Below are positions 14,249-23,225 of a stretch of DNA of 37,064 nt, one piece after another. Numbering within the stretch: position 1 is the first letter of the stretch; every line of letters begins with the position of its first letter. The notes beneath the pieces were generated by a model. It was not told the DNA's origin, did no database searches, and worked only from the letters and a program-made list of their open reading frames with translations. Origin of the DNA: Desulfotomaculaceae bacterium (GTDB lineage: Bacteria > Bacillota > Desulfotomaculia > Desulfotomaculales > Pelotomaculaceae). Position numbers and translations under genes: made by a program. The stretch spans positions 1 through 37,064 of the forward strand of contig JAQVXL010000017.1 in the NCBI GenBank assembly GCA_028709235.1, given 5' to 3'.

Positions 14249-17200
14249 TTGTCATTACGGTTTATTATTGGCCGGGCCGGGAGCGGCAAGACCAGGACTT
14301 GTCTGGAGGAGATCCGCGCGGAATTAAAGGCGCGCCCGGCCGGGACGCCACTGGTGCTGCTGGTGCCGGAACAGGCTACTTTTCAGACTGAGTATGCGCT
14401 GGCCGCCACCCCGGGCCTGCAAGGGTTTATCCGGGCTCAGGTGCTGAGCTTCCGGCGCCTGGCTTACCGTGTGTTACAGGAAGCGGGGGGAGCGGCCCGG
14501 CCACATATCGGGGAACTGGGCAAGCGCATGCTGCTGCGACGCCTGTTGGAACAGCGCCGGGAAGAAATCAGGGTATTCCGGCGCTCGGCCGGCCAGCCCG
14601 GTTTTGCCGACACCCTGGCCCGCACCCTGGGAGAAATAAAAAGTTACTGTATTGAGCCGGCGGACCTGACCGCCGCTGCCGCCGCCCTGCGCGACTTGCA
14701 GGGGGCGGAAACCCTGGCGGAGAAACTGGAAGACCTGTACCTGCTCTATAATGATTTAGAGGATTTTCTGGAAGACCGCTTTATCGATCCGGATGATTAC
14801 CTGAACCTGCTGGCTGACCGGCTGGCTCTATCAAGGGCAGTCCACGACGGTCAGGTATGGGTAGACGGCTTTTCCGGCTTTACGCCCCAGGAATACCGGG
14901 TGCTGGCGTCGCTCCTGGGTCACGCGGGGCGGGTCACTATCGCTTTATGCGTCGACCTGAAAACCCTGGGCGGAAAACCGGATCATACCGGGATGTTCTA
15001 CCCCATCCAGGAAACCTATGAATCCCTCTGTCAATTAGCGGCCAGGGCAGGCGTCCTGGTGGAAAGACCCCTGGTTTTAGACGGTTCTGAGCAGATACGG
15101 TATCTAAGCCCGGAGATCGCCCACCTGGAAAAGCACTTTTTCAGCTACCCGGCGCCAAAATGGAATGACGCCGGCGGCAGCGTCACCCTGGCGGCGGCGG
15201 CCAATCCCAGGGCCGAGACAGAAGGAGTGGCCCGCGAGATCACGGCGCTGTGCCGGGACGCCGGGTACAGATACCGCGATATCATCATCCTGCTGCGGGA
15301 TCTTGACCATTATGCCGGCTTGATCTCCAGTGTCTTTGCCGATCACGGCATTCCGGTATTTATCGACCAGAAGCGGCCGGTAATGCACCACCCGCTGGTG
15401 GAGCTGGTCCGGGCCGCCCTGGAAGTGATTATTTCAGACTGGTCCTTTGACCCGGTCTTTCGCTTTTTAAAAACGGACCTGACCCCCCTGGCCAGAGAGG
15501 AAGTCGACCTGCTGGAAAACTACGTGCTGGCCCACGGTATCAGGGGCAGCCGCTGGACTGACGACAGGCCGTGGGCATACCGCCGCCGCCTGTCCCTGGA
15601 GGAAGACAGGGAAATCACAGAGCTGGAAGCGGGGGAACTGGAGGCGATCAACCGCATCCGCCGCCAGGCCGTGGTTTCTCTTAGCGAATTTTGCCGGGCC
15701 GCCGGCCAGGCTGCCGGTGTCCGTGCTGTCACCGCAGCTCTTTTTCACCTGCTGGAAGAGCTGGAAGTGCCGGAACTGCTGGAAAGCTGGAGCAAGGCGG
15801 CTGAGAGCGAGGGGCTGCTGGAACTGGCCCGGGAACACGGGCAGATCTGGGACGGGCTGACTGCTCTGCTGGACCAGATGGTGGAGGCGCTGGGCGATGA
15901 AGTCCTGTCAATAGAAGAATACGCCGCTATCCTGGACGCGGGTCTGGCCAGCATGCGCCTGGGCCTGATTCCGCCGGGTTTCGACCAGGTGGTAGTCTGC
16001 TCCCTGGAGCGCTCCCGCAGCCCCGAGGCCCGGGCGGCATTTGTTATGGGCGCCAGCGACGGGGTACTGCCGGCCAGGGTCACCGACAAAGGCATTCTGT
16101 CCGAAGGAGAAAGAGAGCGGCTGCAGGCGGTAGGCCTGAGGCTGGCCCCCGGCGCGTGCCGCAGGGCTTTTGACGAGCAGTACCTCATCTATATTGCCCT
16201 GACTCGCTCCTCGGAAAAACTCTACCTGAGCTACCCCCTGGCGGATGACGAAGGAGGGGCCCTCGCGCCGTCACCGGTAGCGGCCCGGATTAAAGAGCTG
16301 CTGCCGGAGTTGGCGGAGAGCTCCTGGCCGGTTGAGCCCAACGGGGCGGCAGAGGAGGAACTTGCCTTTGTCAGCAATCCCGGCCGCACCCTGTCCCACC
16401 TGGTCACCAGGATGAGGGAGGTTAAAGCGGGGCGCCCGGTAGACCCTCTCTGGCAGGATGTGTATGCCTGGTTTATGGCCAGTGAATATAAAGAAAAAAC
16501 CGCTTATGTTCTATCCAGTCTTTTTAAATCAAACAGGGAAGGCCGGCTGCCCGCCGGCGCCGGCCGTGCTCTCTACGGGCGCAGGCTGAAAACCAGCGTT
16601 TCGGGCATTGAAAAATTCCGGGCCTGTCCCTTTGCCCACTTTCTGGCCCGGGGCTTAAACCTGCAGGAGCGGACCATCTACAAGATCGGCGCGCCTGATC
16701 TGGGTCAGTTTTTCCACGCGGCCCTAAAAAATTTCGGCAACCGGGTGGGGGAACTGGGTATCGGTTGGGGCCAGTTGGACCAAGAGCAGTGCCGGGCTCT
16801 GGCCGGTGATGTTGTAGACGAACTGGCGCCGCAGCTGCAGAACGAAATTCTGATCAGCACCGCCCGGCGGCGCTATTTGACCGGCAAGCTGAAGAAGACA
16901 GTGCAGCAGACGGCCCTGGTCCTGGCGGAGCATGCCCGGCGCGGCAGCTTTCAGCCGGTGGGGCTGGAACTGGCCTTCGGACCGCAGGGCGATCTGCCGG
17001 CTGTGACTTTTGTCCTGCCCGGCGGCAACGAAATGATCCTGGCCGGCCGGATTGACCGTATTGACGCCGTTCAGGGGGACGAGGGCCTCTACCTGAGGAT
17101 TATTGATTATAAATCAGGCCGGGCCGCCATCAAACTGCAGGATATTTACCACGGTTTGAAACTGCAGCTGCTGGCCTACCTGGACGTGGCCCTGCGCTAC

Positions 17201-17722
17201 GCGGAAAAACTGGCCGGCGGCCAGGCGCTGCCGGGGGCCATATTATATTTTCGCATCGCTGATCCGCTGGTGCGGACTGACGGGGTCATGCCGGCGGCGG
17301 AAGATCTGGAAAGGAAAATTTTGCGGGAATTCAGGATGACCGGCCTGGTGCTGGCGGACCCGGAGGTGGTGCAATTGATGGACAGCGGCCTGACCGGTGA
17401 TTCCGACCTGATCCCTGTGCAAATAAAAAAGGACGGAGAGTTTGCGAGCCGTTCCGCTGTTTTAACCCCGGCGCAGTTCACGCTGCTGCGGGAACACCTG
17501 CGCCGCCAGTTGATCAGCGCCGGCACGGAGATCATGGACGGGGTGGTTGCTATTTCTCCCTACCGCAGCGGTTCCAGCCGGTCCTGCCAGTACTGCCCCT
17601 ACAAACCAGTATGCCAGTTTGATATTTTAATGGAGGGTAATACTTACCGGAACATTAAGGCTGAGGCAGACGGCGCCATCTGGAGCAAGCTGCAGCGGAT
17701 GAGAGGTGATACAGTTGAGTAA
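14249..17722 (+). CDS. addB: AddB, helicase-nuclease subunit B
   Basis: AddB pairs with AddA in the Gram-positive counterpart of RecBCD, which resects double-strand breaks and recognises Chi. 1157 residues, the normal length. The N-terminal Walker A is GRAGSGKT (8-15), followed by an inactivated helicase-like core. The C-terminal nuclease domain carries the iron-sulphur cysteines Cys793 (RACPFAHF) and Cys1113, Cys1116 and Cys1122 (CQYCPYKPVC), plus the nuclease motif IIDYKSG. The TTG start at 14249 has a GGGGTGGAG site. The 3' end overlaps addA by 8 nt. Confidence 0.95.
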   Translation: MSLRFIIGRAGSGKTRTCLEEIRAELKARPAGTPLVLLVPEQATFQTEYALAATPGLQGFIRAQVLSFRRLAYRVLQEAGGAARPHIGELGKRMLLRRLLEQRREEIRVFRRSAGQPGFADTLARTLGEIKSYCIEPADLTAAAAALRDLQGAETLAEKLEDLYLLYNDLEDFLEDRFIDPDDYLNLLADRLALSRAVHDGQVWVDGFSGFTPQEYRVLASLLGHAGRVTIALCVDLKTLGGKPDHTGMFYPIQETYESLCQLAARAGVLVERPLVLDGSEQIRYLSPEIAHLEKHFFSYPAPKWNDAGGSVTLAAAANPRAETEGVAREITALCRDAGYRYRDIIILLRDLDHYAGLISSVFADHGIPVFIDQKRPVMHHPLVELVRAALEVIISDWSFDPVFRFLKTDLTPLAREEVDLLENYVLAHGIRGSRWTDDRPWAYRRRLSLEEDREITELEAGELEAINRIRRQAVVSLSEFCRAAGQAAGVRAVTAALFHLLEELEVPELLESWSKAAESEGLLELAREHGQIWDGLTALLDQMVEALGDEVLSIEEYAAILDAGLASMRLGLIPPGFDQVVVCSLERSRSPEARAAFVMGASDGVLPARVTDKGILSEGERERLQAVGLRLAPGACRRAFDEQYLIYIALTRSSEKLYLSYPLADDEGGALAPSPVAARIKELLPELAESSWPVEPNGAAEEELAFVSNPGRTLSHLVTRMREVKAGRPVDPLWQDVYAWFMASEYKEKTAYVLSSLFKSNREGRLPAGAGRALYGRRLKTSVSGIEKFRACPFAHFLARGLNLQERTIYKIGAPDLGQFFHAALKNFGNRVGELGIGWGQLDQEQCRALAGDVVDELAPQLQNEILISTARRRYLTGKLKKTVQQTALVLAEHARRGSFQPVGLELAFGPQGDLPAVTFVLPGGNEMILAGRIDRIDAVQGDEGLYLRIIDYKSGRAAIKLQDIYHGLKLQLLAYLDVALRYAEKLAGGQALPGAILYFRIADPLVRTDGVMPAAEDLERKILREFRMTGLVLADPEVVQLMDSGLTGDSDLIPVQIKKDGEFASRSAVLTPAQFTLLREHLRRQLISAGTEIMDGVVAISPYRSGSSRSCQYCPYKPVCQFDILMEGNTYRNIKAEADGAIWSKLQRMRGDTVE

Positions 17723-20700
17723 TCAATGGACGAAAGAGCAGCAAGAGGCCATTGCCGGCCGGGGCGGTAACCTGCTGGTGGCTGCCGCGGCCGGTTCGGG
17801 AAAAACAGCGGTGCTGGTGGAGCGGATCATCCGGCGCCTCACCGACCGGACAGACCCGGTGGATGCCGACAGCCTGCTGGTGGTGACTTTCACCAACGCC
17901 GCCGCGGCCGAGATGAGAGACCGCATCGGGCGCGCCCTGGCTGGGGAAATTGACAGACACCCGGCCTCAAAGCGCCTGCATAGGCAGATGACCCTGCTCA
18001 GCCGGGCTTCCATCAGCACCATCCATTCCTTTTGCCTGGACCTGTTGCGCCAGCATTTTTACCGTCTGGATCTGGATCCCTCCTTCCGGGTGGCGGATGA
18101 GACCGAGTGCGCCCTGATTCAGGCCGAAACTATGGAGGAACTTTTCGAACAGCGCTACGCGGCCGGTTCTAATGATCTTTTTACAGCGCTGGTTGATTGC
18201 TATGGGGGCAAGCGTGACGACTCATCCCTGCAGGAGATGGTCCTGAGCGCCTACAATTTTGCCCGCAGCACGGCAGATCCCGCGGGCTGGCTGCAAGGAC
18301 TGCCGGCAGCCTACAACCTGGCGGAAGGCTGCGACCTGGACCGGTTGGCCTGGTGCGGCATATTAAAGAAATCCCTGGAAAATGAACTGACCGTAATCAG
18401 CTCCGCCCTGGGGCAGGCCGCCGGCCTGGCCTTGAAGCCCGGCGGGCCGCAAGTTTACCTGACCAACCTGGCGGAAGACCGGGAGATGTTTAGCGGCCTG
18501 CTGCAGCTCTCTGCGGCCGGCGCTTCCTGGTCTCAACTATATGATTCATTTCAAGATATTACCTTTGCCAAACTGAAGAGCTGCAAAAAAGATGAGGCTG
18601 ACCCCCAGCTGGCCGCACAGGTGAGAAAGCTCCGGGACAGCGTCAAGAAAAAGGCCGCCGCTATTCAGAGAGATTACTTCAGCAGCACACCGGAGAGGAT
18701 TTGCAGTGACCTGGGCCGGCTATATCCGCTGGTCCAGGAGCTGGCGGATCTGGTCATGGATTTTGCCGCAGCCTACCAGCAAGCCAAAACAGCCAAAGGT
18801 GTGGTGGATTTTGGCGACCTGGAGCATTACAGCCTGCAGATACTGTCAGAAAAGGGGTCCCAGGGGCTGCTGCCCTCCCCGGTTGCCATGAGCCTGCGGG
18901 AAAGATATGAGGAAGTGCTGGTGGACGAGTACCAGGATATCAACGCCGTGCAGGAGGCCATCCTGCAGCTGGTTTCCAGGCAGAATGAAGAGCGGCCCAA
19001 CCTGTTCATGGTGGGAGACGTGAAGCAGAGCATCTACCGCTTCAGGCTGGCCGACCCCGGCCTTTTTCTGCAAAAATACATGGCCTATCCGGCCGGGCCG
19101 GAGGGCCGGGAGCGCCGGGTGGAACTGTCCAAAAACTTTCGCAGCCGCAGCGGCCTGGTGCACGCGGTCAATTTTATATTTCGCCAGTTGATGACCCCGG
19201 TGGTCGGTGAAATAGAATACGACTCCGGCGCCGAACTGGTCTACGGGGCGGATTACCCGCCCTTGGCCGGGGCAGAGCCGGCCCAGGATGAAGGGGTGGA
19301 AGTGCACCTGATTGAGAACGGCCCAATAGAACAAGAAGTGCTGCAGTCCACACAGTGTGCGGGCGGTGAAGCCCCTGCCGGCGAGGCTGCCGGGTTGGAA
19401 GAAGATGAAGAAGAGCTTGACGCCATGCAGAAAGAAGCCCGGCTGATCGCCGCCAGAATAAAGGAACTGGTGGGGCAGTCCGGGTGCCAGCAGACCTTTC
19501 CCGTCTATGACCGGAGCTTGCAGCAATACCGGCCTCTGGCCTACCGTGATGTGGTTGTCCTGCTGCGGGCCACCTCCGGGCACGCCAATACCTTTGTGGA
19601 AGAGTTCAGGCAGCTTGACATACCCGCTTACGCCGAACTGGCCACAGGATATTTTGAAGCCATCGAGGTAGAAACGATCTTATCCCTTTTGAAAATTATC
19701 GACAACCCGCTCCAGGATGTGCCCCTGGCGGCGGTGCTGCGGTCGCCCCTGGTCGGGCTGGACGCCGGCGAACTGGCCCGGATCAGGCTATATTCACGCC
19801 GGGGTTACTATTTTCACGCAGTGGTGGCCGCCAGCCTGGCTGACGAGGAGCTTTCCCCCAGGCTGCTGGACTTTTTGGGGAAACTGAAAAACTGGCGCAC
19901 CGCGGCCAGGCGTGGCCCCCTGGCCGACCTGATCTGGACCATTTACCGGGAAACAGGCTATTACGACTTTGCCGGCGGCCTGCCCGGCGGCGGCCAGAGA
20001 CAGGCCAACCTGCGCGCCCTGTACAACAGGGCGCGGCAGTACGAAGCCGGCTCCTTCCGGGGGCTGTTCCTGTTTCTCCGCTTCATCGAGCGGGTGCGGG
20101 AAGGGGGCCGCGACCTGGGCGCCGCCCGGGCCCTGGGTGAAAAGGAAAATGTGGTCAGGATTATGAGTATTCATAAAAGCAAAGGGCTGGAGTTTCCGGT
20201 GGTGTTTGTAGCCGGTTTGGGCCGAAGATTTAATTTCAGCGACCTGAATAAGGACATGCTCTTTCATAAGGATCTGGGTTTAGGGCTGCAGCTGGTAGAT
20301 ACCGCGGCCAGGGTCACCTATCCGGCCATGTCCAAGCTGGCCTTGAAGCAAAAGTTGAAGCTGGAACAACTGGCGGAAGAGATGCGCGTTTTATACGTGG
20401 CCCTGACCCGGGCGCGGGAAAAGCTGGTTCTGGTCGGATCGGCTCGCGGCCTGACCAACTGTGCCCGGCGCTGGTGCGGGCCCGCAGGGACAGAGGGGTG
20501 GCGCCTGCCGGACGGCTACCTGGCCGGGGCTGTGACCTACCTGGACTGGTTGGGCGCGACCCTGGCCAGGCACAGGGACGGCGCGGCAATCAGGCAGGCC
20601 GGTTTGTTTGAAGAGGAACCCTTTGCCACCGCCGCCGGAGATAGTTCCTGCTGGCAGATATATCTGCATGCCGGGCTGGAGGCTGCCGCAGTGGAGAAAG

Positions 20701-21476
20701 CTACCGCGCCGGAAATTCTGGCGCTGATTCAAAAGAAAGAGCCGCCGGCCGCGGCAGGAGCGCATGCCGCTAGCATCAATGACCGGCTCAGCTGGCGCTA
20801 CCCGGCCGCTGAAACCATGGGCCTGGCAGCCAAAGTTTCGGTAACCGAGCTGAAGCAGAGGTTGGACCGGGCGGCAGCTGAAGAAGACTACGCGGCCCGG
20901 GACTACCGGCCGAAAATTGGCGCCCGCCCGCTTTTCATGCAGGAGGAGCGGGGCCTGACCGCGGCGGAGAAAGGATCGGCCCTGCACCTGGTGATGCAGA
21001 ATATTGATTTAAAGGGCGCCCTGGCCCCCGAAGATATCAAGAAGGAAATAGCAGTCCTGGTGTTGCGGGAGATCCTGACGGAAGAACAGGCAGCCGCCGC
21101 GCCTGTGGAAAAAATAGCCGCCTTTTTTGCCGGGCCCCTGGGCCGCAGAGTTCTGGCCGGCCGCCGGGTACTGCGGGAACTGCCCTTTACTCTGGCTCTG
21201 CCCGCCGCGGAGGTATACCCGGGCCTGCAGGGCAGTACCGGTGAAAAAGTGATTGTCCAGGGAGTGGTGGACTGCCTGGTGGAAGAAGGCGACGGCTACC
21301 TGCTGGTGGACTACAAAACAGACAAGCTGCCTCCCGGAGAAGCGGCCACCGCCCTTGACCGCTACCGCAGCCAGCTCAACCTCTACGCCCGAGCCGTCGA
21401 AGGCATCCTGGGGCGCCCGGTCAAAGAAAAACAAATCTACCTGTTCCATCTCGACCGCGCCCTAAAATGCGAGTAA
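17715..21476 (+). CDS. addA: AddA, helicase-nuclease subunit A
   Basis: A UvrD/RecB-type 3'-5' helicase with a C-terminal RecB nuclease. Walker A AAAGSGKT is at about 24-31, helicase motifs include VVTFTNAAAAEMRDRI, the Walker B region VLVDEYQDINAVQ, GDVKQSIYRFR, MSIHKSKGLEFPVVFV and LYVALTRAREKL, and the nuclease motif LLVDYKTDK is near 1195-1203. With start TTG 17715 (GAGGTGA upstream) it has 1253 residues, normal for AddA; GTG 17706 is an alternative two codons before a good site. An insert of about 25 acidic residues (GEAPAGEAAGLEEDEEELD, near 560) is looser than usual. A REP hairpin begins 5 nt after the stop. Confidence 0.95.
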   Translation: MSNQWTKEQQEAIAGRGGNLLVAAAAGSGKTAVLVERIIRRLTDRTDPVDADSLLVVTFTNAAAAEMRDRIGRALAGEIDRHPASKRLHRQMTLLSRASISTIHSFCLDLLRQHFYRLDLDPSFRVADETECALIQAETMEELFEQRYAAGSNDLFTALVDCYGGKRDDSSLQEMVLSAYNFARSTADPAGWLQGLPAAYNLAEGCDLDRLAWCGILKKSLENELTVISSALGQAAGLALKPGGPQVYLTNLAEDREMFSGLLQLSAAGASWSQLYDSFQDITFAKLKSCKKDEADPQLAAQVRKLRDSVKKKAAAIQRDYFSSTPERICSDLGRLYPLVQELADLVMDFAAAYQQAKTAKGVVDFGDLEHYSLQILSEKGSQGLLPSPVAMSLRERYEEVLVDEYQDINAVQEAILQLVSRQNEERPNLFMVGDVKQSIYRFRLADPGLFLQKYMAYPAGPEGRERRVELSKNFRSRSGLVHAVNFIFRQLMTPVVGEIEYDSGAELVYGADYPPLAGAEPAQDEGVEVHLIENGPIEQEVLQSTQCAGGEAPAGEAAGLEEDEEELDAMQKEARLIAARIKELVGQSGCQQTFPVYDRSLQQYRPLAYRDVVVLLRATSGHANTFVEEFRQLDIPAYAELATGYFEAIEVETILSLLKIIDNPLQDVPLAAVLRSPLVGLDAGELARIRLYSRRGYYFHAVVAASLADEELSPRLLDFLGKLKNWRTAARRGPLADLIWTIYRETGYYDFAGGLPGGGQRQANLRALYNRARQYEAGSFRGLFLFLRFIERVREGGRDLGAARALGEKENVVRIMSIHKSKGLEFPVVFVAGLGRRFNFSDLNKDMLFHKDLGLGLQLVDTAARVTYPAMSKLALKQKLKLEQLAEEMRVLYVALTRAREKLVLVGSARGLTNCARRWCGPAGTEGWRLPDGYLAGAVTYLDWLGATLARHRDGAAIRQAGLFEEEPFATAAGDSSCWQIYLHAGLEAAAVEKATAPEILALIQKKEPPAAAGAHAASINDRLSWRYPAAETMGLAAKVSVTELKQRLDRAAAEEDYAARDYRPKIGARPLFMQEERGLTAAEKGSALHLVMQNIDLKGALAPEDIKKEIAVLVLREILTEEQAAAAPVEKIAAFFAGPLGRRVLAGRRVLRELPFTLALPAAEVYPGLQGSTGEKVIVQGVVDCLVEEGDGYLLVDYKTDKLPPGEAATALDRYRSQLNLYARAVEGILGRPVKEKQIYLFHLDRALKCE

Positions 21477-21480
21477 AACT

Positions 21481-21501
21481 GTAGGTGCGGATTTATCCGC
21501 A
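21481..21501 (+). repeat. REP A arm upstream of the RAYT gene
   Basis: GTAGG followed by the perfect hairpin TGCGGATTTATCCGCA, beginning 5 nt after the addA stop and 47 nt before the transposase start. It may serve as the left end of the RAYT unit and as a hairpin behind addA. Confidence 0.9.
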
Positions 21502-21547
21502 CATGAATTTGACTTTTATAAAAAACCAGTTGTTTTAAGGTGATTAT

Positions 21548-21997
21548 ATGTCTTACAATGACTTGAGAAAAGGACGGTTTTCTTCCAGCAATCAAACTTA
21601 TTTTATTACCACGGTTGTCAAGGGCCGTGTGCCATATTTTGCAGATTATTTTCTTGGAAGAAAAGTCGTCATAGAAATGCGACGGCTGCATGATGAAAAA
21701 CTTGTACAATCAATTGCCTGGGTTTTGATGCCCGATCACCTGCATTGGGTTTTCCAACTAGGAGATAGTCATGACCTGTCCACTACCATGAGACTTTTCA
21801 AGGGTCGTTCTGCAAATAAGGTAAACGAAGCCTTAATACGGCAGGGTCCGATTTGGCAGAAAACATATTTTGACCGTGCCATAAGAGATAATGAAGACAT
21901 TAAAAATATATCGCGATACCTGGTAGCAAATCCTTTGCGTTCGGGATTGGTTAAAAACATCGGTGAATATCCATTATGGGACGCAATTTGGCTTTAA
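21548..21997 (+). CDS. REP-associated tyrosine transposase (RAYT), Y1_Tnp family
   Basis: A 149-residue HUH single-strand transposase of the IS200-like Y1 family. The metal-binding His-hydrophobe-His is MPDHLHWVFQL (His64, His66). The catalytic tyrosine is Tyr124 in ISRYLVANPLRSGLV, the RAYT-type Y...NP-x-R-x-GLV motif. QTYFITTVVKGRVPYF and GPIWQKTYFDRAIRDNEDI are also typical. The family nicks single-stranded DNA at a GTAG-type tetranucleotide at the foot of REP hairpins, which is just what flanks this gene. ATG 21548 follows TAAGGTGATT. The frame is intact, so it may be active. It is more AT-rich than addA, consistent with separate ancestry. Confidence 0.92.
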   Translation: MSYNDLRKGRFSSSNQTYFITTVVKGRVPYFADYFLGRKVVIEMRRLHDEKLVQSIAWVLMPDHLHWVFQLGDSHDLSTTMRLFKGRSANKVNEALIRQGPIWQKTYFDRAIRDNEDIKNISRYLVANPLRSGLVKNIGEYPLWDAIWL

Positions 21998-22052
21998 TTA
22001 TGAATGGTGGAATAAACCCCGCCCCACATGTGACCGGCGATCAGTGGGGATG

Positions 22053-22073
22053 TCCGGATGAATCCGGACCTAC
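22053..22073 (-). repeat. REP B arm downstream of the RAYT gene
   Basis: Hairpin TCCGGATGAATCCGGA (22053-22068) followed by CCTAC (22069-22073), in inverted orientation to the A arm at 21481. It lies 56 nt after the transposase stop. Confidence 0.9.
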
Positions 22074-22110
22074 AACTAACGACTGGGGATCGGTTGCTGG
22101 CTGTTGAACT

Positions 22111-22210
22111 GTAGGTGCGGATTTATCCGCACAAAGCTTGGCTGGATAAATCCCGCGCAGCAATGCCAGGGTAACCTGCGGTGGGGATGTCCGGATGAAT
22201 CCGGACCTAC
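22111..22210 (+). repeat. REPIN-like element, copy 3
   Basis: GTAGG (22111-22115), hairpin TGCGGATTTATCCGCA (22116-22131), spacer of about 58 bp, hairpin TCCGGATGAATCCGGA (22190-22205), CCTAC (22206-22210). It lies directly beside the RAYT unit and shares spacer phrases with copy 1 (GCACAAAGCTTxGCTGG, GCAATGCC, CCTGCGG). Confidence 0.92.
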
Positions 22211-22249
22211 ATTTATTTGGATGCTTCGGATGGGAGAAAAGGTGCTGGA

Positions 22250-22762
22250 TCAGATCCAGAACTCCCAGGCGCAAAAATAGTCAGACGGGTGTTCGTCGGG
22301 CGGGCAGGCGATACATCTGGTCTTTATCCGCGGATCGATCTCTTTGGCAAAAAAGAAGTATTCCACCATACCCACGCTTTTACAGGGGAAGTCGGGCAAA
22401 CCCTTTCTTTTCCGCGCCGACTGCACCCGACAGTCATTCATTCTGAAGATTATTCTGTTTTGGTCTAAATCAATGATTTCCTGCTTGTTAACAAAGGCAT
22501 AAAGCCGCAAGCCCAGCGCTGTTTTCAGCGCCGGGATGCCTCCGTTGTCAGGCAGCTGAAGCAGCGTTTTAATTCTTTGCGCTTCGACCTGCGAAAACTT
22601 CTCCCAGGCCGCCGCGTCTATTTTGATTGCGGTCTCCATGCCCAATTCTTTTTCCACAGCCTGAAACCACAACCCGTCATGGGCTAGCCACCTTTTGGCC
22701 ATATCCTCCAGCAAGGTAATTAAAAATTCGCGGTTTTTTTGTTCCAGTAAAGGATATTTCAA
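22250..22762 (-). CDS. DUF6125-like conserved hypothetical protein
   Basis: A soluble protein of about 170 residues resembling the DUF6125 family. Features are an N-terminal helical part (WLAHDGLWFQAVEKELGMETAIKIDAAAWEKFSQVEAQRIK), then LPDNGGIPALKTALGLRLYAFVNKQE, then a cysteine-bearing C-terminal part: MNDCRVQSARKRKGLPDFPCKSVG, RCIACPPDEHP and DYFCAWEF. The spaced cysteines and histidine could bind a metal or cluster; function is unknown. The frame opens at ATG 22807, but that codon overlaps a -10 box on this strand. The strong CAGGAGGTGG at about 22771-22781 points to TTG 22762. The assignment to DUF6125 is from memory of the family pattern and needs checking. Confidence 0.72.
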   Translation of the reverse strand: MKYPLLEQKNREFLITLLEDMAKRWLAHDGLWFQAVEKELGMETAIKIDAAAWEKFSQVEAQRIKTLLQLPDNGGIPALKTALGLRLYAFVNKQEIIDLDQNRIIFRMNDCRVQSARKRKGLPDFPCKSVGMVEYFFFAKEIDPRIKTRCIACPPDEHPSDYFCAWEFWI

Positions 22763-22802
22763 TGGGATTGCCACCTCCTGGTAATACTCATATATAAAAT
22801 AT

Positions 22803-22811
22803 ATCATATCA
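22803..22811 (-). promoter_or_regulatory. Extended -10 promoter (TGA TATGAT) for the DUF6125-like gene
   Basis: Read on the - strand, TGATATGAT lies about 40 nt before TTG 22762. It overlaps ATG 22807, so transcription would start after that ATG; this argues for the shorter protein. Confidence 0.45.
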
Positions 22812-23106
22812 GGGGGTTATGCGCACCGGCGCTGCTGGTGTTGGTATAATATCGGACTGTTTACTGAGAAATGGTAGGTAGCTGCAGGTGCGGCTTCAAC
22901 CGTAAATTGGTTATTGAACGCCGGCCTGTCTCATGTCTCAGGTTACTGATCGCTGGCCGCCGTGTAGAACGGGGCATTAACCTCAATGGCGGGTACGCTG
23001 CCCCAGACATTGCGGAAAGAATTCCATGTTATTAATCAGCATGACCTTTAATATTGTTAAGCTTTGTCACTAGTATATACGAGGGCGGGATTGAGCCCGT
23101 CATCTA

Positions 23107-23155
23107 ATTGGGGACATTCTTCGGCATCAAAGGAATACCCAACAGAGGTGGGTTG
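23107..23155 (+). repeat. R2 repeat, copy 2 (degraded)
   Basis: AATTGGGGACATTCTTCGGCATCAAAGG...CCCAACAGAGGTGGG aligns with the copy at 13411; the right end is altered. Confidence 0.65.
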
Positions 23156-23204
23156 TTAATAGCCGATTACCTGTAAGTCGGGGTTTATTTTGCCAAATCT
23201 ATTG

Positions 23205-23225
23205 TGCGGATAAATCCTCACCTAC
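23205..23225 (-). repeat. Degraded REP A arm
   Basis: TGCGGATAAATCCTCA followed by CCTAC. One base in the right half of the hairpin is changed (CCGC to CCTC). The same CCTCACCTACAATT variant occurs in a remnant near 13510. Confidence 0.75.

Larger units (their letters stand above)
21481..22073 (+). mobile_element. RAYT transposon-like unit bounded by inverted REP hairpins
   Basis: The left end is GTAGG plus hairpin TGCGGATTTATCCGCA (21481-21501). The right end is hairpin TCCGGATGAATCCGGA plus CCTAC (22053-22073). One Y1-transposase gene (21548-21997) lies between. The same left and right arms in the same order make up the REPIN-like elements of about 100 bp elsewhere in the window, so this looks like the parental autonomous unit. 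Exact boundaries are inferred. Confidence 0.75.

Noticed and set aside
18846-19583. 245-residue - strand ORF inside addA
   Set aside because: A shadow of the GC-rich addA frame: low-complexity composition, no recognisable domain and no ribosome site.
22250-22807. ATG 22807 as start of the DUF6125-like protein
   Set aside because: The codon overlaps a TGATATGAT -10 on the same strand, and the strong AGGAGGTGG lies 14 codons further in, before TTG 22762.
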